A stretch of 64,000 bases of DNA from NCBI GenBank assembly GCA_946537255.1, contig CAMNFS010000004.1, positions 1 to 64,000 on the forward strand, given 5' to 3'. Below the pieces are notes generated by a model. The model was given only the letters and a program-made list of their open reading frames with translations, had not been told where the DNA came from and did not search any database. This document shows, piece by piece, positions 33,174-40,542 of the stretch. The DNA is from an uncultured Erysipelotrichaceae bacterium (lineage in GTDB: Bacteria > Bacillota_I > Bacilli_A > Erysipelotrichales > Erysipelotrichaceae). The position numbers were made by a program, and so were the translations under genes. Numbering within the stretch: the first letter of the stretch is position 1; every line of letters starts with the position of its first letter.

Positions 33174-33455
33174 ATGGAAACTGTAAACAAGAAAACAATC
33201 GCTGAAGTAATTTCAGATCGTCACAGTATGACAAAGAAAGAAGCTGTCGAAATCGTAGATCTTGTATTCGAAACCATGGCACAGAGCCTGGAGGACGGAG
33301 CGAAGGTTGACATTACCGGTTTCGGTAAGTTTGAAGTCAAGACACGTGCTGCCCGCACAGGAATCAACCCTCAGACCAAAGAGACCATAAAAATCGCTGC
33401 CTCCAAGGTACCGGGATTCAAGGCATCCAAGAGCCTCAAGGACCGGGTCCGTTGA
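33174..33455 (+). CDS. hup: HU family DNA-binding protein
   Basis: Histone-like nucleoid protein of 93 aa that bends DNA. KKTIAEVISDRHSMTKKEAVEIVDLVFETMAQSLEDGAKVDITGFGKFEVKTRAARTGINPQTKETIKIAASKVPGFKASKSLKDRV covers the whole fold, with the DNA-intercalating arm around RTGINPQT (Pro near 66). It has its own promoter and terminator, so it is monocistronic and probably highly expressed. Confidence 0.97.
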   Translation: METVNKKTIAEVISDRHSMTKKEAVEIVDLVFETMAQSLEDGAKVDITGFGKFEVKTRAARTGINPQTKETIKIAASKVPGFKASKSLKDRVR

Positions 33456-33467
33456 GTTATTCAGATG

Positions 33468-33496
33468 TGCCGGTTCTGCCGGCATTTCTTTTTTGA
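33468..33496 (+). terminator. Intrinsic terminator of the HU gene
   Basis: TGCCGG (33468-33473) and CCGGCA (33479-33484) with loop TTCTG, then TTTCTTTTTT. Confidence 0.88.
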
Positions 33497-33532
33497 TTCA
33501 TAGAGAACAGTGAAGCAACGGAGGAAACTTGC

Positions 33533-34630
33533 ATGAAAAAAATGATTTTATATACAGCAGCTGCCATATTGCTTGCCGGATGTGCCGCAGGGCCCGCACC
33601 GGCTCCTTCAGCTGCGCCGGTGACTGAGCCGGCTGTGACAGAGGCTTCAGTCAGTCCGCAGGAAACAGTCGCACCTTCTGCCGAGACCAAAGCGGCAGAG
33701 ATAACGGATGCCAGTGAACCGATTGATTTCAGCCAGCCGGAAAACTGGCTGTACTATGGTACGGATGACACCAAACCGGCACAGGCATTTGTAATTACCG
33801 CAACGGTAGAATATACGCCGGCCGGCAATGTATCCATCAAGAATGCGGATACCTTCAGAAGAGAGCAGGGGTTCATCAACCGGATCAAAGGCATGATGGA
33901 AGACAGATGCAGCATCTATGCGCCTGCCTACAGACAGATGACGCTGGACTGTTATGTGAATGAGAAGAAATCTGACTATGAAGCATATGCCTATAAGGAT
34001 ATCTCTGATGCCTTCCGTTACTGGCTGGATCATGCGCATCAGTCCGGTACGCCTTTGATTCTCTTTGGGTTTTCCCAGGGAGGGGATATGGCCAAAAAGA
34101 TCCTGGAGGAATATTTCAGCCCTGATACAGATGAAGCAGCGGCTCTTCGCAGGGATCTTGCCGGAGCATATCTTCTTGGCACAGGAATGGAAAAATCATG
34201 GTACGATTTGCATGGAAATCTTCACGCGGCAGAAGGAAAAGACGATACTGGCGTTATCATCAGTTTCGATGCGGAAACACCTGAAGTGCATGATTCTCTG
34301 ATTCTCAGGGAAGGAACAGAATATGTTTCGATCAATCCGCTGAACTGGAAAACCGATTCCACCCGGGCATCAAAGGAAGAAAACCCCGGTGCGGTTTTGA
34401 CCAATGCCAAAGGGGAAATCAAAATGGAAGAGGAGCATTTCTGCGGCGGATATCTGGACGATACACCGCGGCACGCGCTGAAGGTGGATGATCTTGAATA
34501 TGAAAAATACGCAAATACGATCGCCTATCTTCCGGTTGGAAGCTACCACGCGTACGATGTGACATTCTTTTACAAAAGCATCAGACAGAACGTCACGGAC
34601 CGGATCGACGCACTGATGAAAGCCCGTTAG
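33533..34630 (+). CDS. DUF3089-type alpha/beta-hydrolase lipoprotein
   Basis: Lipid-anchored extracellular protein of 365 aa. The lipobox LLAGC places the lipidated residue at Cys17, and an Ala/Pro/Thr/Glu-rich tether follows to about 65. The hydrolase-like part has YAPAYRQMTLDCYVNEK, AYKDISDAFRYWL and the nucleophile elbow LFGFSQGGDMAKKIL with candidate Ser181. Later, YLLGTGMEKSW and HFCGGYLDDTPRHALKVDDL supply a possible acid and His. This matches DUF3089 proteins of Bacillota, whose substrate is not known. GGAGG before the ATG; terminator behind. Confidence 0.82.
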   Translation: MKKMILYTAAAILLAGCAAGPAPAPSAAPVTEPAVTEASVSPQETVAPSAETKAAEITDASEPIDFSQPENWLYYGTDDTKPAQAFVITATVEYTPAGNVSIKNADTFRREQGFINRIKGMMEDRCSIYAPAYRQMTLDCYVNEKKSDYEAYAYKDISDAFRYWLDHAHQSGTPLILFGFSQGGDMAKKILEEYFSPDTDEAAALRRDLAGAYLLGTGMEKSWYDLHGNLHAAEGKDDTGVIISFDAETPEVHDSLILREGTEYVSINPLNWKTDSTRASKEENPGAVLTNAKGEIKMEEEHFCGGYLDDTPRHALKVDDLEYEKYANTIAYLPVGSYHAYDVTFFYKSIRQNVTDRIDALMKAR

Positions 34631-34671
34631 TAAACCGGGTAACAACAATTCTGTAGATGAAATGAATTACG

Positions 34672-34716
34672 ACAGTATTTCCGTAGGAAAAATCCCCGGA
34701 GATACTGTTTTTTTTA
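34672..34716 (+). terminator. Intrinsic terminator after the DUF3089 lipoprotein gene
   Basis: ACAGTATTTCCG (34672-34683) pairs with CGGAGATACTGT (34697-34708) with one mismatch, followed by eight T. Confidence 0.88.
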
Positions 34717-34888
34717 TTCTATTCAAATATTTCATTGCTAAAATAAACATGATGATTTACCTGAACCAGAAACGGTACGCTTTTCATTCCATACGAATCG
34801 GAAGAAGGAGTTTTTCCTTTGCTGTATCGGATCAGAAAGTGTACTGTGAAGGGTCAGGACAGAATGCATGAAAAGGAGAATATGTGAG

Positions 34889-35533
34889 ATGAATGCATTA
34901 AATGAAGCTATTGCGAAAATCGGTGTTGTTCCAGTTATCAAGCTCAGCAATCCGGAACGGGATGCGGCGCCTCTTGCCAAGGCTTTATGTGAAGGCGGTC
35001 TGCCGGTAGCGGAAGTCACATTCCGGGCTGCTGGTGCTGACAAGGCAATCAGAATCATGAAGGAAACCTGTCCGGACATGATCGTCGGTGCCGGAACCGT
35101 TCTGACAGTCGAACAGGCACAGGCTGCTTATGACGCCGGCGCGCAGTTCATTGTTTCACCGGGTTTTGCGTACATTCTTGCGGATAAGTGCAAGGAACTT
35201 GGAATTCAGTATTTCCCTGGCGTCACTACTCCGACAGAGTATCAGATGGCACTTCCTTATGGATACGAAGTGATCAAGTTCTTCCCGGCAGAGCAGTCCG
35301 GCGGACTGGCAAAGATCAAGGCGATGTCCGCGCCGTTCCCGATGTTCAAGGTCATGCCTACCGGCGGAATCTCTCTTAAGAATCTGGAAGAATACCTTTC
35401 CTGCCCGGTCATTGCGGCATGCGGCGGTTCCTACATGGTCAAGGCGGATGATATCGAAAACGGAAACTGGGACAAGATCAAGGATCTCTGCCGCGAAACC
35501 CGTGCGATTGTTGACAGAGTCCGCCCCCAGTAA
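34889..35533 (+). CDS. eda: 2-dehydro-3-deoxyphosphogluconate (KDPG) aldolase
   Basis: Cleaves KDPG to pyruvate and glyceraldehyde-3-phosphate. 214 aa. GVVPVIKLSNPERDAAPLAKALCEGGLPVAEVTFR contains the Glu-Arg pair. VGAGTVLTVEQAQAAYDAGAQFIVSPGF, YFPGVTTPTE, VIKFFPAE and FKVMPTGGISLKNLEEYL supply the Schiff-base Lys (KFFPAE) and phosphate site. I start at 34889: AAGGAG lies about 10 nt upstream, and a start at 34868 adds residues absent in the family. KDG kinase follows 25 bp later, so 2-keto-3-deoxygluconate from uronates or pectin is a likely feed. Confidence 0.95.
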   Translation: MNALNEAIAKIGVVPVIKLSNPERDAAPLAKALCEGGLPVAEVTFRAAGADKAIRIMKETCPDMIVGAGTVLTVEQAQAAYDAGAQFIVSPGFAYILADKCKELGIQYFPGVTTPTEYQMALPYGYEVIKFFPAEQSGGLAKIKAMSAPFPMFKVMPTGGISLKNLEEYLSCPVIAACGGSYMVKADDIENGNWDKIKDLCRETRAIVDRVRPQ

Positions 35534-35558
35534 TCAAAGGGTTTTCTGAAGAAATAGT

Positions 35559-36644
35559 ATGAAAAACTACAATCCGCTCCGTAAGGAAAGCACCGGTCAG
35601 AAGTTCATCACTTTCGGTGAGATCATGCTCAGACTGACGCCTCCCAATTATGGAAAAATCCGGGTTGCGACTGACTTTGAAGTCAGCTATGGCGGCAGTG
35701 AGGCGAATATCGCTCTGGCGCTTTCCAACCTGAATGTGGACAGTACCTTTTTCTCTGTTGTTCCGAATAATTCTCTTGGAAAAAGTGCTGTCCGCATGCT
35801 TCGAAGCAACGACGTTCACTGTACGCCGGTCATTCTGACTTCGCCGGAAGAGACTCCGACCCATCGTCTTGGCACCTATTATCTGGAGACAGGATATGGA
35901 ATCCGTGCCAGCAAGGTAACCTATGACAGAAAGCACAGCGCAATTACGGAGTATGATTTCTCCGTTATTGACACAAAGATGCTTCTCGAGGGTTATGACT
36001 GGCTTCATCTGTCCGGCATTACACCGGCCCTGAGTCCAAGCTGCGCAGAGTTTCTGCTGAGGCTCATGAAAACAGCGAAGGAAATGGGGCTGACTGTCAG
36101 TTTTGACGGCAACTTCCGCTCCCTGTTATGGTCCTGGGAAGAAGCGAGAGATTACTGCACGGAATGTCTTCCGTATGTGGATGTGCTGTTCGGCATTGAA
36201 CCATATCATATCTGGAAGGATGAAAATGATCACAGCCTCGGAGATGTCAAGGATGGAGTTCCCCTGCAGCCGAGCTATGAGCAGCAGGATGAAATCTTTC
36301 AGGCATTTGTTGAACGCTATCCGAATATCAAATGTATCGCCAGACACGTAAGATACGCACATTCCGGCAGCGAAAACAGCCTGATGGCATTCATGTACTA
36401 TGAAGGTCATACATTTGAAAGCAAGATGTTTACCTTCAATATCCTCGATCGGGTCGGCGGCGGCGACGCGTTTGCCAGCGGTCTGATCTATGCCATGATG
36501 CATGGGTACAAGCCGATGGATATGGTGAACTTCGCGGTTGCCTCTTCGGTCATCAAGCATACGATTCACGGGGATGGAAACATTACGGATGATGTGGATA
36601 CCATCCGCAATCTGATGAACATGAATTATGACATCAAACGTTAA
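35559..36644 (+). CDS. kdgK: 2-dehydro-3-deoxygluconokinase (PfkB family)
   Basis: Phosphorylates 2-keto-3-deoxygluconate to KDPG for the aldolase encoded before it. 361 aa. FITFGEIMLRLTPP and VSYGGSEANIALALSNLNVDSTFFSVVPNNSLGKSAVRML form the ribokinase-fold N-terminus. RLGTYYLETGYGIRASKVTYDR is the sugar-acid lid, VSFDGNFRSLLW is the mid motif, and FNILDRVGGGDAFASGLIY is the PfkB signature with the catalytic Asp. No uronate isomerase or transporter gene is in the window. Confidence 0.93.
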   Translation: MKNYNPLRKESTGQKFITFGEIMLRLTPPNYGKIRVATDFEVSYGGSEANIALALSNLNVDSTFFSVVPNNSLGKSAVRMLRSNDVHCTPVILTSPEETPTHRLGTYYLETGYGIRASKVTYDRKHSAITEYDFSVIDTKMLLEGYDWLHLSGITPALSPSCAEFLLRLMKTAKEMGLTVSFDGNFRSLLWSWEEARDYCTECLPYVDVLFGIEPYHIWKDENDHSLGDVKDGVPLQPSYEQQDEIFQAFVERYPNIKCIARHVRYAHSGSENSLMAFMYYEGHTFESKMFTFNILDRVGGGDAFASGLIYAMMHGYKPMDMVNFAVASSVIKHTIHGDGNITDDVDTIRNLMNMNYDIKR

Positions 36645-36662
36645 TTAGGAGGGGAAATAACT

Positions 36663-37964
36663 ATGGCATTACATGTAATGGCGGAAGCGGAACGCTGTCT
36701 TGGCTGCAAGAAACCGAGATGCCAGCAGGGCTGCCCGATTCATACGGATATCCCGGAGGTGATCCGGCTGCTGAAAGCGGGAAAACTGAACGATGCCGGA
36801 TGGAAGCTGTTTGAAAACAACCCTCTGACAACTGTCTGCAGCATTGTCTGCAATCATGAGAATCAGTGCGAGGGGCATTGTGTGCAGGGCATCAAAGGCG
36901 CACCGGTCCACTTTTCTGTCATTGAGAATTACATCTCCACGACCTACGCGAATCAGATGACAGCCGGTCCGGCGCCCTCCAACGGCAGGCGTGCCGCAGT
37001 CATCGGAGCCGGTCCTTCCGGTCTTACGATCGCTATCATTCTTGCCCGCTATGGGTACAAAATGACGATTTTTGATACCAGAGATAAGATCGGCGGCGTC
37101 ATGCGGTACGGCATTCCTGATTTCCGTCTTCCGGATGCGGTCCTTGATGATTTCGCATACCGGCACCTTGAGCTCAAGGGAATCCAGTTCCGTCCGAATA
37201 CCCATATCGGAACGGCGCTTACCATTGATGATCTGTTCAACGACGGATATCAGAGCATCTTCGTCGGAGCCGGTCTCTGGAAGCCGCGCCGTCTGCATAT
37301 CCGGGGTGAAAGCCTTGGCCATGTCAGCTATGCGATCAACTATCTGTCCTCGCCGGAGGCATATCGGCTCGGCAAGCGGGTTATGGTAATCGGTGTTGGA
37401 AACGCGGCCATGGACTGCGCCAGAACGGCAATCCGCTCAGGCGCGCACTATGTCACCTGCGTCAGCCGTACCGAAGAAATCAAGGCCAGCAAGTATGAGT
37501 CCAGTTATGCAAAGCTTGAGGGCGTGGAATTCCTGCTCAACAAATGCACGATTGAAATCCGCGATGACGGTGTGATTCTTGCGGACAGCGAAGTGGATGA
37601 AAACGGCAGAGTTTCCGCGAAGAAAGGCACAGAAAAACTCTATCCATGCGACAGCGTCATTATCGCGGTCTCTCAGGAAGCAGAGAGCAATCTTGTCACA
37701 ACGACCAAAGGTATCGATACCGGCAAGACCGGACTGCTTTCCGTTGACTCTGACGGGCATACCAGCCGTCCTGGCGTATTTGCGGCAGGTGACGCGGTAA
37801 ACGGCGCCCGGACCGTTGTAGAAGCTGTAGCCAACGGCAAAAAGGTTGCGGAAGCCATGCATCAATACATGCAGACACTGCCGCTTCCGGTCACAACTGA
37901 TTATCCGGATGTACCGGTGGTCGACTTTGCCGAAGCACAGGCTATGAGCGAACAGCTGATCTGA
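36663..37964 (+). CDS. GltD-like NAD(P)-dependent FAD oxidoreductase with iron-sulfur clusters
   Basis: Protein of 433 aa resembling the small subunit of NADPH-dependent glutamate synthase and related electron-transfer flavoproteins (NfnB, SudA). The N-terminal Cys-rich domain CLGCKKPRCQQGC and CSIVCNHENQCEGHC (about 12-75) should hold two 4Fe-4S clusters. FAD binding is by AAVIGAGPSGLTIAIILARYGYKMTIFD and NAD(P) binding by RVMVIGVGNAAMDCARTAIRSGA. The final FAD motif is GVFAAGDAVNGARTVVEAVANGKKVAEAM. No gltB-like large subunit or Nfn partner gene adjoins. It lies 18 bp behind kdgK with AGGAGG, so it is probably in that operon. The acceptor is unknown. Confidence 0.88.
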   Translation: MALHVMAEAERCLGCKKPRCQQGCPIHTDIPEVIRLLKAGKLNDAGWKLFENNPLTTVCSIVCNHENQCEGHCVQGIKGAPVHFSVIENYISTTYANQMTAGPAPSNGRRAAVIGAGPSGLTIAIILARYGYKMTIFDTRDKIGGVMRYGIPDFRLPDAVLDDFAYRHLELKGIQFRPNTHIGTALTIDDLFNDGYQSIFVGAGLWKPRRLHIRGESLGHVSYAINYLSSPEAYRLGKRVMVIGVGNAAMDCARTAIRSGAHYVTCVSRTEEIKASKYESSYAKLEGVEFLLNKCTIEIRDDGVILADSEVDENGRVSAKKGTEKLYPCDSVIIAVSQEAESNLVTTTKGIDTGKTGLLSVDSDGHTSRPGVFAAGDAVNGARTVVEAVANGKKVAEAMHQYMQTLPLPVTTDYPDVPVVDFAEAQAMSEQLI

Positions 37965-37976
37965 AACATATGATTC

Positions 37977-38010
37977 GAGAAACTGCAGATTCTGCGGTTT
38001 CTCTTTTTTA
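37977..38010 (+). terminator. Intrinsic terminator of the eda-kdgK-oxidoreductase unit
   Basis: GAGAAACTGCAG-ATT-CTGCGGTTTCTC, a 12-pair stem with one wobble, followed by six T. Confidence 0.9.
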
Positions 38011-38055
38011 TTGACTGATGAAAGGAACTGGAAAAGGAAACGGTTCATGATACGG

Positions 38056-38068
38056 TAAAATGAAGGCA
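38056..38068 (+). promoter_or_regulatory. Possible -10 element giving a near-leaderless mRNA
   Basis: TAAAAT (38056-38061) ends 6 nt before the ATG at 38068, the same geometry as at holA. There is no TG extension and no clear -35; the AAGG between the hexamer and ATG is too close to act as a ribosome-binding site. Confidence 0.35.
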
Positions 38069-39069
38069 TGAGAGAATACAGAAATCTGCTGTTTACAGCA
38101 TCTGTGCTTTGCTTTATCGCCGCTTATGGATTTTTCAATACCAATCCAGGCTTTTCTGTTTTTCTTCTGATTCTCGGTATTCTTCTGTTTCCGCATCGCT
38201 CAAGAAAAAACTATGGAAAGGAAAAGGGAATTCTTTCCGCTGTCCTTCTGTCGTTCTATTTCTTTGTCTATCTGCCGTTTTCCGTTCCGGTATCCGGGGA
38301 GTGTACCGTAACCTTTCTGGATGTCGGTCAGGGAGACTGTACGATTCTTGAATTCATGGATGGAAAAACCACAGTCATCGACGGAGGACTGAGTCAGTAT
38401 GGAACAAGGATCGTCTCTTTTCTTCAGAGCCGGAAAATCCACCGGATTGATCTTCTGATCGCTACTCATCTTCACAGCGATCATATCGGCGGATTACCGG
38501 ATATTCTTTCCTGTTTCCCAGTCGAGCGATTCATTGAACCCGTATATCCATCGGAACTCAGTCCGGATACAGCTGCAGTCCGTTATCTGAAACAGGCCTT
38601 GAAAAAAGAGAATCTCACACAGGAAGCGGTACAGGGAGGCAGGGTGCTGCTGGAAGGGGATGGGTACCTTCTGGAGGCTGTTTCCCCGGTCGCGTCCATT
38701 GATTCCCTGGATCTGAATGATTACTGTCTGATATTAAAACTCACCTGCGGCAGAAATGTGTTTCTTTTTACAGCTGACGCGGGATACCTGGCTGAGCTGG
38801 AAATACTGGATCAGAATCTTTCCGCGGATGTTCTGAAGATCGGACATCACGGTAGCTTTGGAAGTACCAGTACCGCATTTCTGAACGCGGTCAGTCCAAA
38901 ATACGGAGTGATATCCGTAGGAACGGATAATGACTATGAACTGCCGAATCCGTATGTTCTGAACCGGCTCCAGGATTATAACGTCCATGTTTTCCGTACG
39001 GATCAAAACGGTACCGTTACCATGCACAGTGATGGAATCTCCATAACAGTACAATGCGAAAAGCCCTGA
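38068..39069 (+). CDS. Stand-alone ComEC-like metallo-beta-lactamase-fold hydrolase
   Basis: Protein of 333 aa with two to three N-terminal membrane helices (about 6-22, 27-42, 53-72), then a metallo-hydrolase domain facing outward. FLDVGQGDCTILEF, TTVIDGGLSQYG, ATHLHSDHIGGL (metal ligands), FLFTADAGYLAE, VLKIGHHGSFGSTSTAFLNAVSPKYGVISVGTDNDYELPNP. This is the domain found at the C-terminus of ComEC, without the competence channel. Relatives are proposed extracellular nucleases or phosphodiesterases. It is the last plus-strand gene before the strand switch. No terminator is evident behind it. Confidence 0.87.
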   Translation: MREYRNLLFTASVLCFIAAYGFFNTNPGFSVFLLILGILLFPHRSRKNYGKEKGILSAVLLSFYFFVYLPFSVPVSGECTVTFLDVGQGDCTILEFMDGKTTVIDGGLSQYGTRIVSFLQSRKIHRIDLLIATHLHSDHIGGLPDILSCFPVERFIEPVYPSELSPDTAAVRYLKQALKKENLTQEAVQGGRVLLEGDGYLLEAVSPVASIDSLDLNDYCLILKLTCGRNVFLFTADAGYLAELEILDQNLSADVLKIGHHGSFGSTSTAFLNAVSPKYGVISVGTDNDYELPNPYVLNRLQDYNVHVFRTDQNGTVTMHSDGISITVQCEKP

Positions 39070-40047
39070 AACATGGTTGAAAACGGCAGGATAGTTGTTA
39101 CGGAAATCTCAGAAATTTCATTGATCCCAAAGGAAGAAAGACACTGAAAAAGATGATTGCAGAGCCATTCTGACTGTTGAATCGAAACCGTAGTTCACGA
39201 AAAAACATGTTGTTTTTCCAACAACGAAAATCCTCCGGTATTAAGCATCCATAAGGCTTCAAAAAATAAATTGGTTGAAAACGCAACTATTCATGCATGG
39301 CATGTTTTCCTATTGTTGCAAGGCCAACGAATTAAAAGCGGCATGAAATTCAACAGGTGTTGAATCGGTGCTGAAGACGGCGGATTTACGCAAAATGGTT
39401 ATCAGACGAAACATCAGCATCCATGTCCTGAAAAAATCCGCATCACACATACTGTCGATACAGAAACTTCATGATTGGACAAATGATCATCCAACAATCT
39501 CATAAGAAACAGAGCGATCACAGATGGTTATTCCATTCATAAAAGGGTTTATAAATTGTGAATATTTCACAAAATAAGATCTGCTGAGCAGAATCCGAAA
39601 AAGTCCGTATCCGTCTATGGATCTTTCAGGGAATGGAAATATGCTGCTGGCCGGAATCATCTGTGCCTTTCTGACGCTGTTTCAGATCTATCCAAAGACA
39701 ACCCATAAGCCTGAAACTGTCTCAGAGCATTCTGAGGAACAATTCAATTTGTGGATCGTGGATCCGATCCAATCAGAGGCTTTATGAGAGAGAAATTTTC
39801 ATAAGCGGAAAGACAGTTGTCCATGCCGATGCGTCTCAGCGAGTCCTGCAGCGTCTGTAAATAAAACACAGACAGCAGGAACCGACAATAAGTATCAGAT
39901 CAATTGAAAACAAACAACAAAGCAGAAAAAAACCCAGATTCAGAACATGAATCAATCATTGTCCGCAAATCACATATTGCCGAGCACTCAGAGACTCATC
40001 TGAATCAAGCTATGGCAGAAAAGCCCCCTCGTCCTTTTATAAATAGT

Positions 40048-40075
40048 ACTTCGCATAATGTATGTTATGCGATTT
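40048..40075. other. Putative dif site (XerC/XerD chromosome dimer resolution)
   Basis: 28-bp site with an 11-bp left arm (ACTTCGCATAA), a 6-bp spacer (TGTATG) and an 11-bp right arm (TTATGCGATTT); the inner eight bases of the arms are perfect inverted repeats. From memory, the 18-bp core 40052-40069 matches the E. coli dif core at 17 positions (only the last spacer base differs), and the left end ACTTC and inner right arm TTATG match Bacillus subtilis dif. It lies in the gap where plus-strand genes meet minus-strand genes, as expected at a replication terminus, and xerD is 17 kb away. Confidence 0.82.
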
Positions 40076-40473
40076 TTATATAAAGAGCTTTTGGGGGACT
40101 ATCCCCCTGTAACCGATGGTTCAGAAAACGGCCGCACGGAAGCTTTTGATTCCTGGAAAAGACTGTTTTTTGTAATTCATGAAACTGTCGATAAATACTC
40201 TGTGATAGAAATCAGAGAAAAATCTTTTAGTTCTGAGCGATTCCAGGTATGCGTCTGTCTGATGAGGATATGATCCTTAAAGAAATAAAACAGACTGTTT
40301 ATCTTCAGCTTTGACATTCTTCTGATCTTTCTGAAAGACAGTTGCTGCCTGTTCCTCAGGAGACGTATCGAATGCAGTGATTATAGTTGAATCATCCAAC
40401 CGTTAGATAAAAACAGTGAAAGGATGCCCTGAGAGCCTGGAACAAGTGAACTTCCCTTTCTGTTGTTCCAATC

Positions 40474-40516
40474 AGAAAAAAGACACGGATCATCACGCAG
40501 TTTCGAACCGTGTCTT
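40474..40516 (-). terminator. Intrinsic terminator of the subtilase gene
   Basis: On the minus strand, AAGACACGG pairs with CCGTGTCTT across a 19-nt loop (stem 40480-40488 and 40508-40516), followed by a T-run. Confidence 0.82.
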
Positions 40517-40542
40517 CCGGTTATTCACCATGGTCTTTATGA

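Larger units (their letters stand above)
39070..40542. other. 1.47-kb gene-free gap between convergent gene runs
   Basis: No supported gene. It contains a 17-bp dyad TTGTGAA-TAT-TTCACAA (39556-39572). It also has a 56-codon frame (39617-39787) starting MDLSGNGNMLLAGIICAFLT with one hydrophobic stretch and only a weak ribosome-binding site. A hairpin CTGC..GTCTGT/ACAGAC.GCAG lies near 39848-39880. The putative dif site is at 40048-40075 with a GGGGG-ACTAT-CCCCC hairpin beside it (40093-40107). The terminator of the subtilase gene is at 40474-40516. By eye the stretch is richer in A+T than its flanks. Confidence 0.6.

Noticed and set aside
34749-34871. 40-codon frame in front of eda
   Set aside because: No ribosome-binding site or conserved feature; it probably lies in the eda leader.
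40058-40273. 71-codon frame beginning inside the dif-like site
   Set aside because: The start lies within the Xer site, there is no ribosome-binding site, and the translation shows no family pattern.
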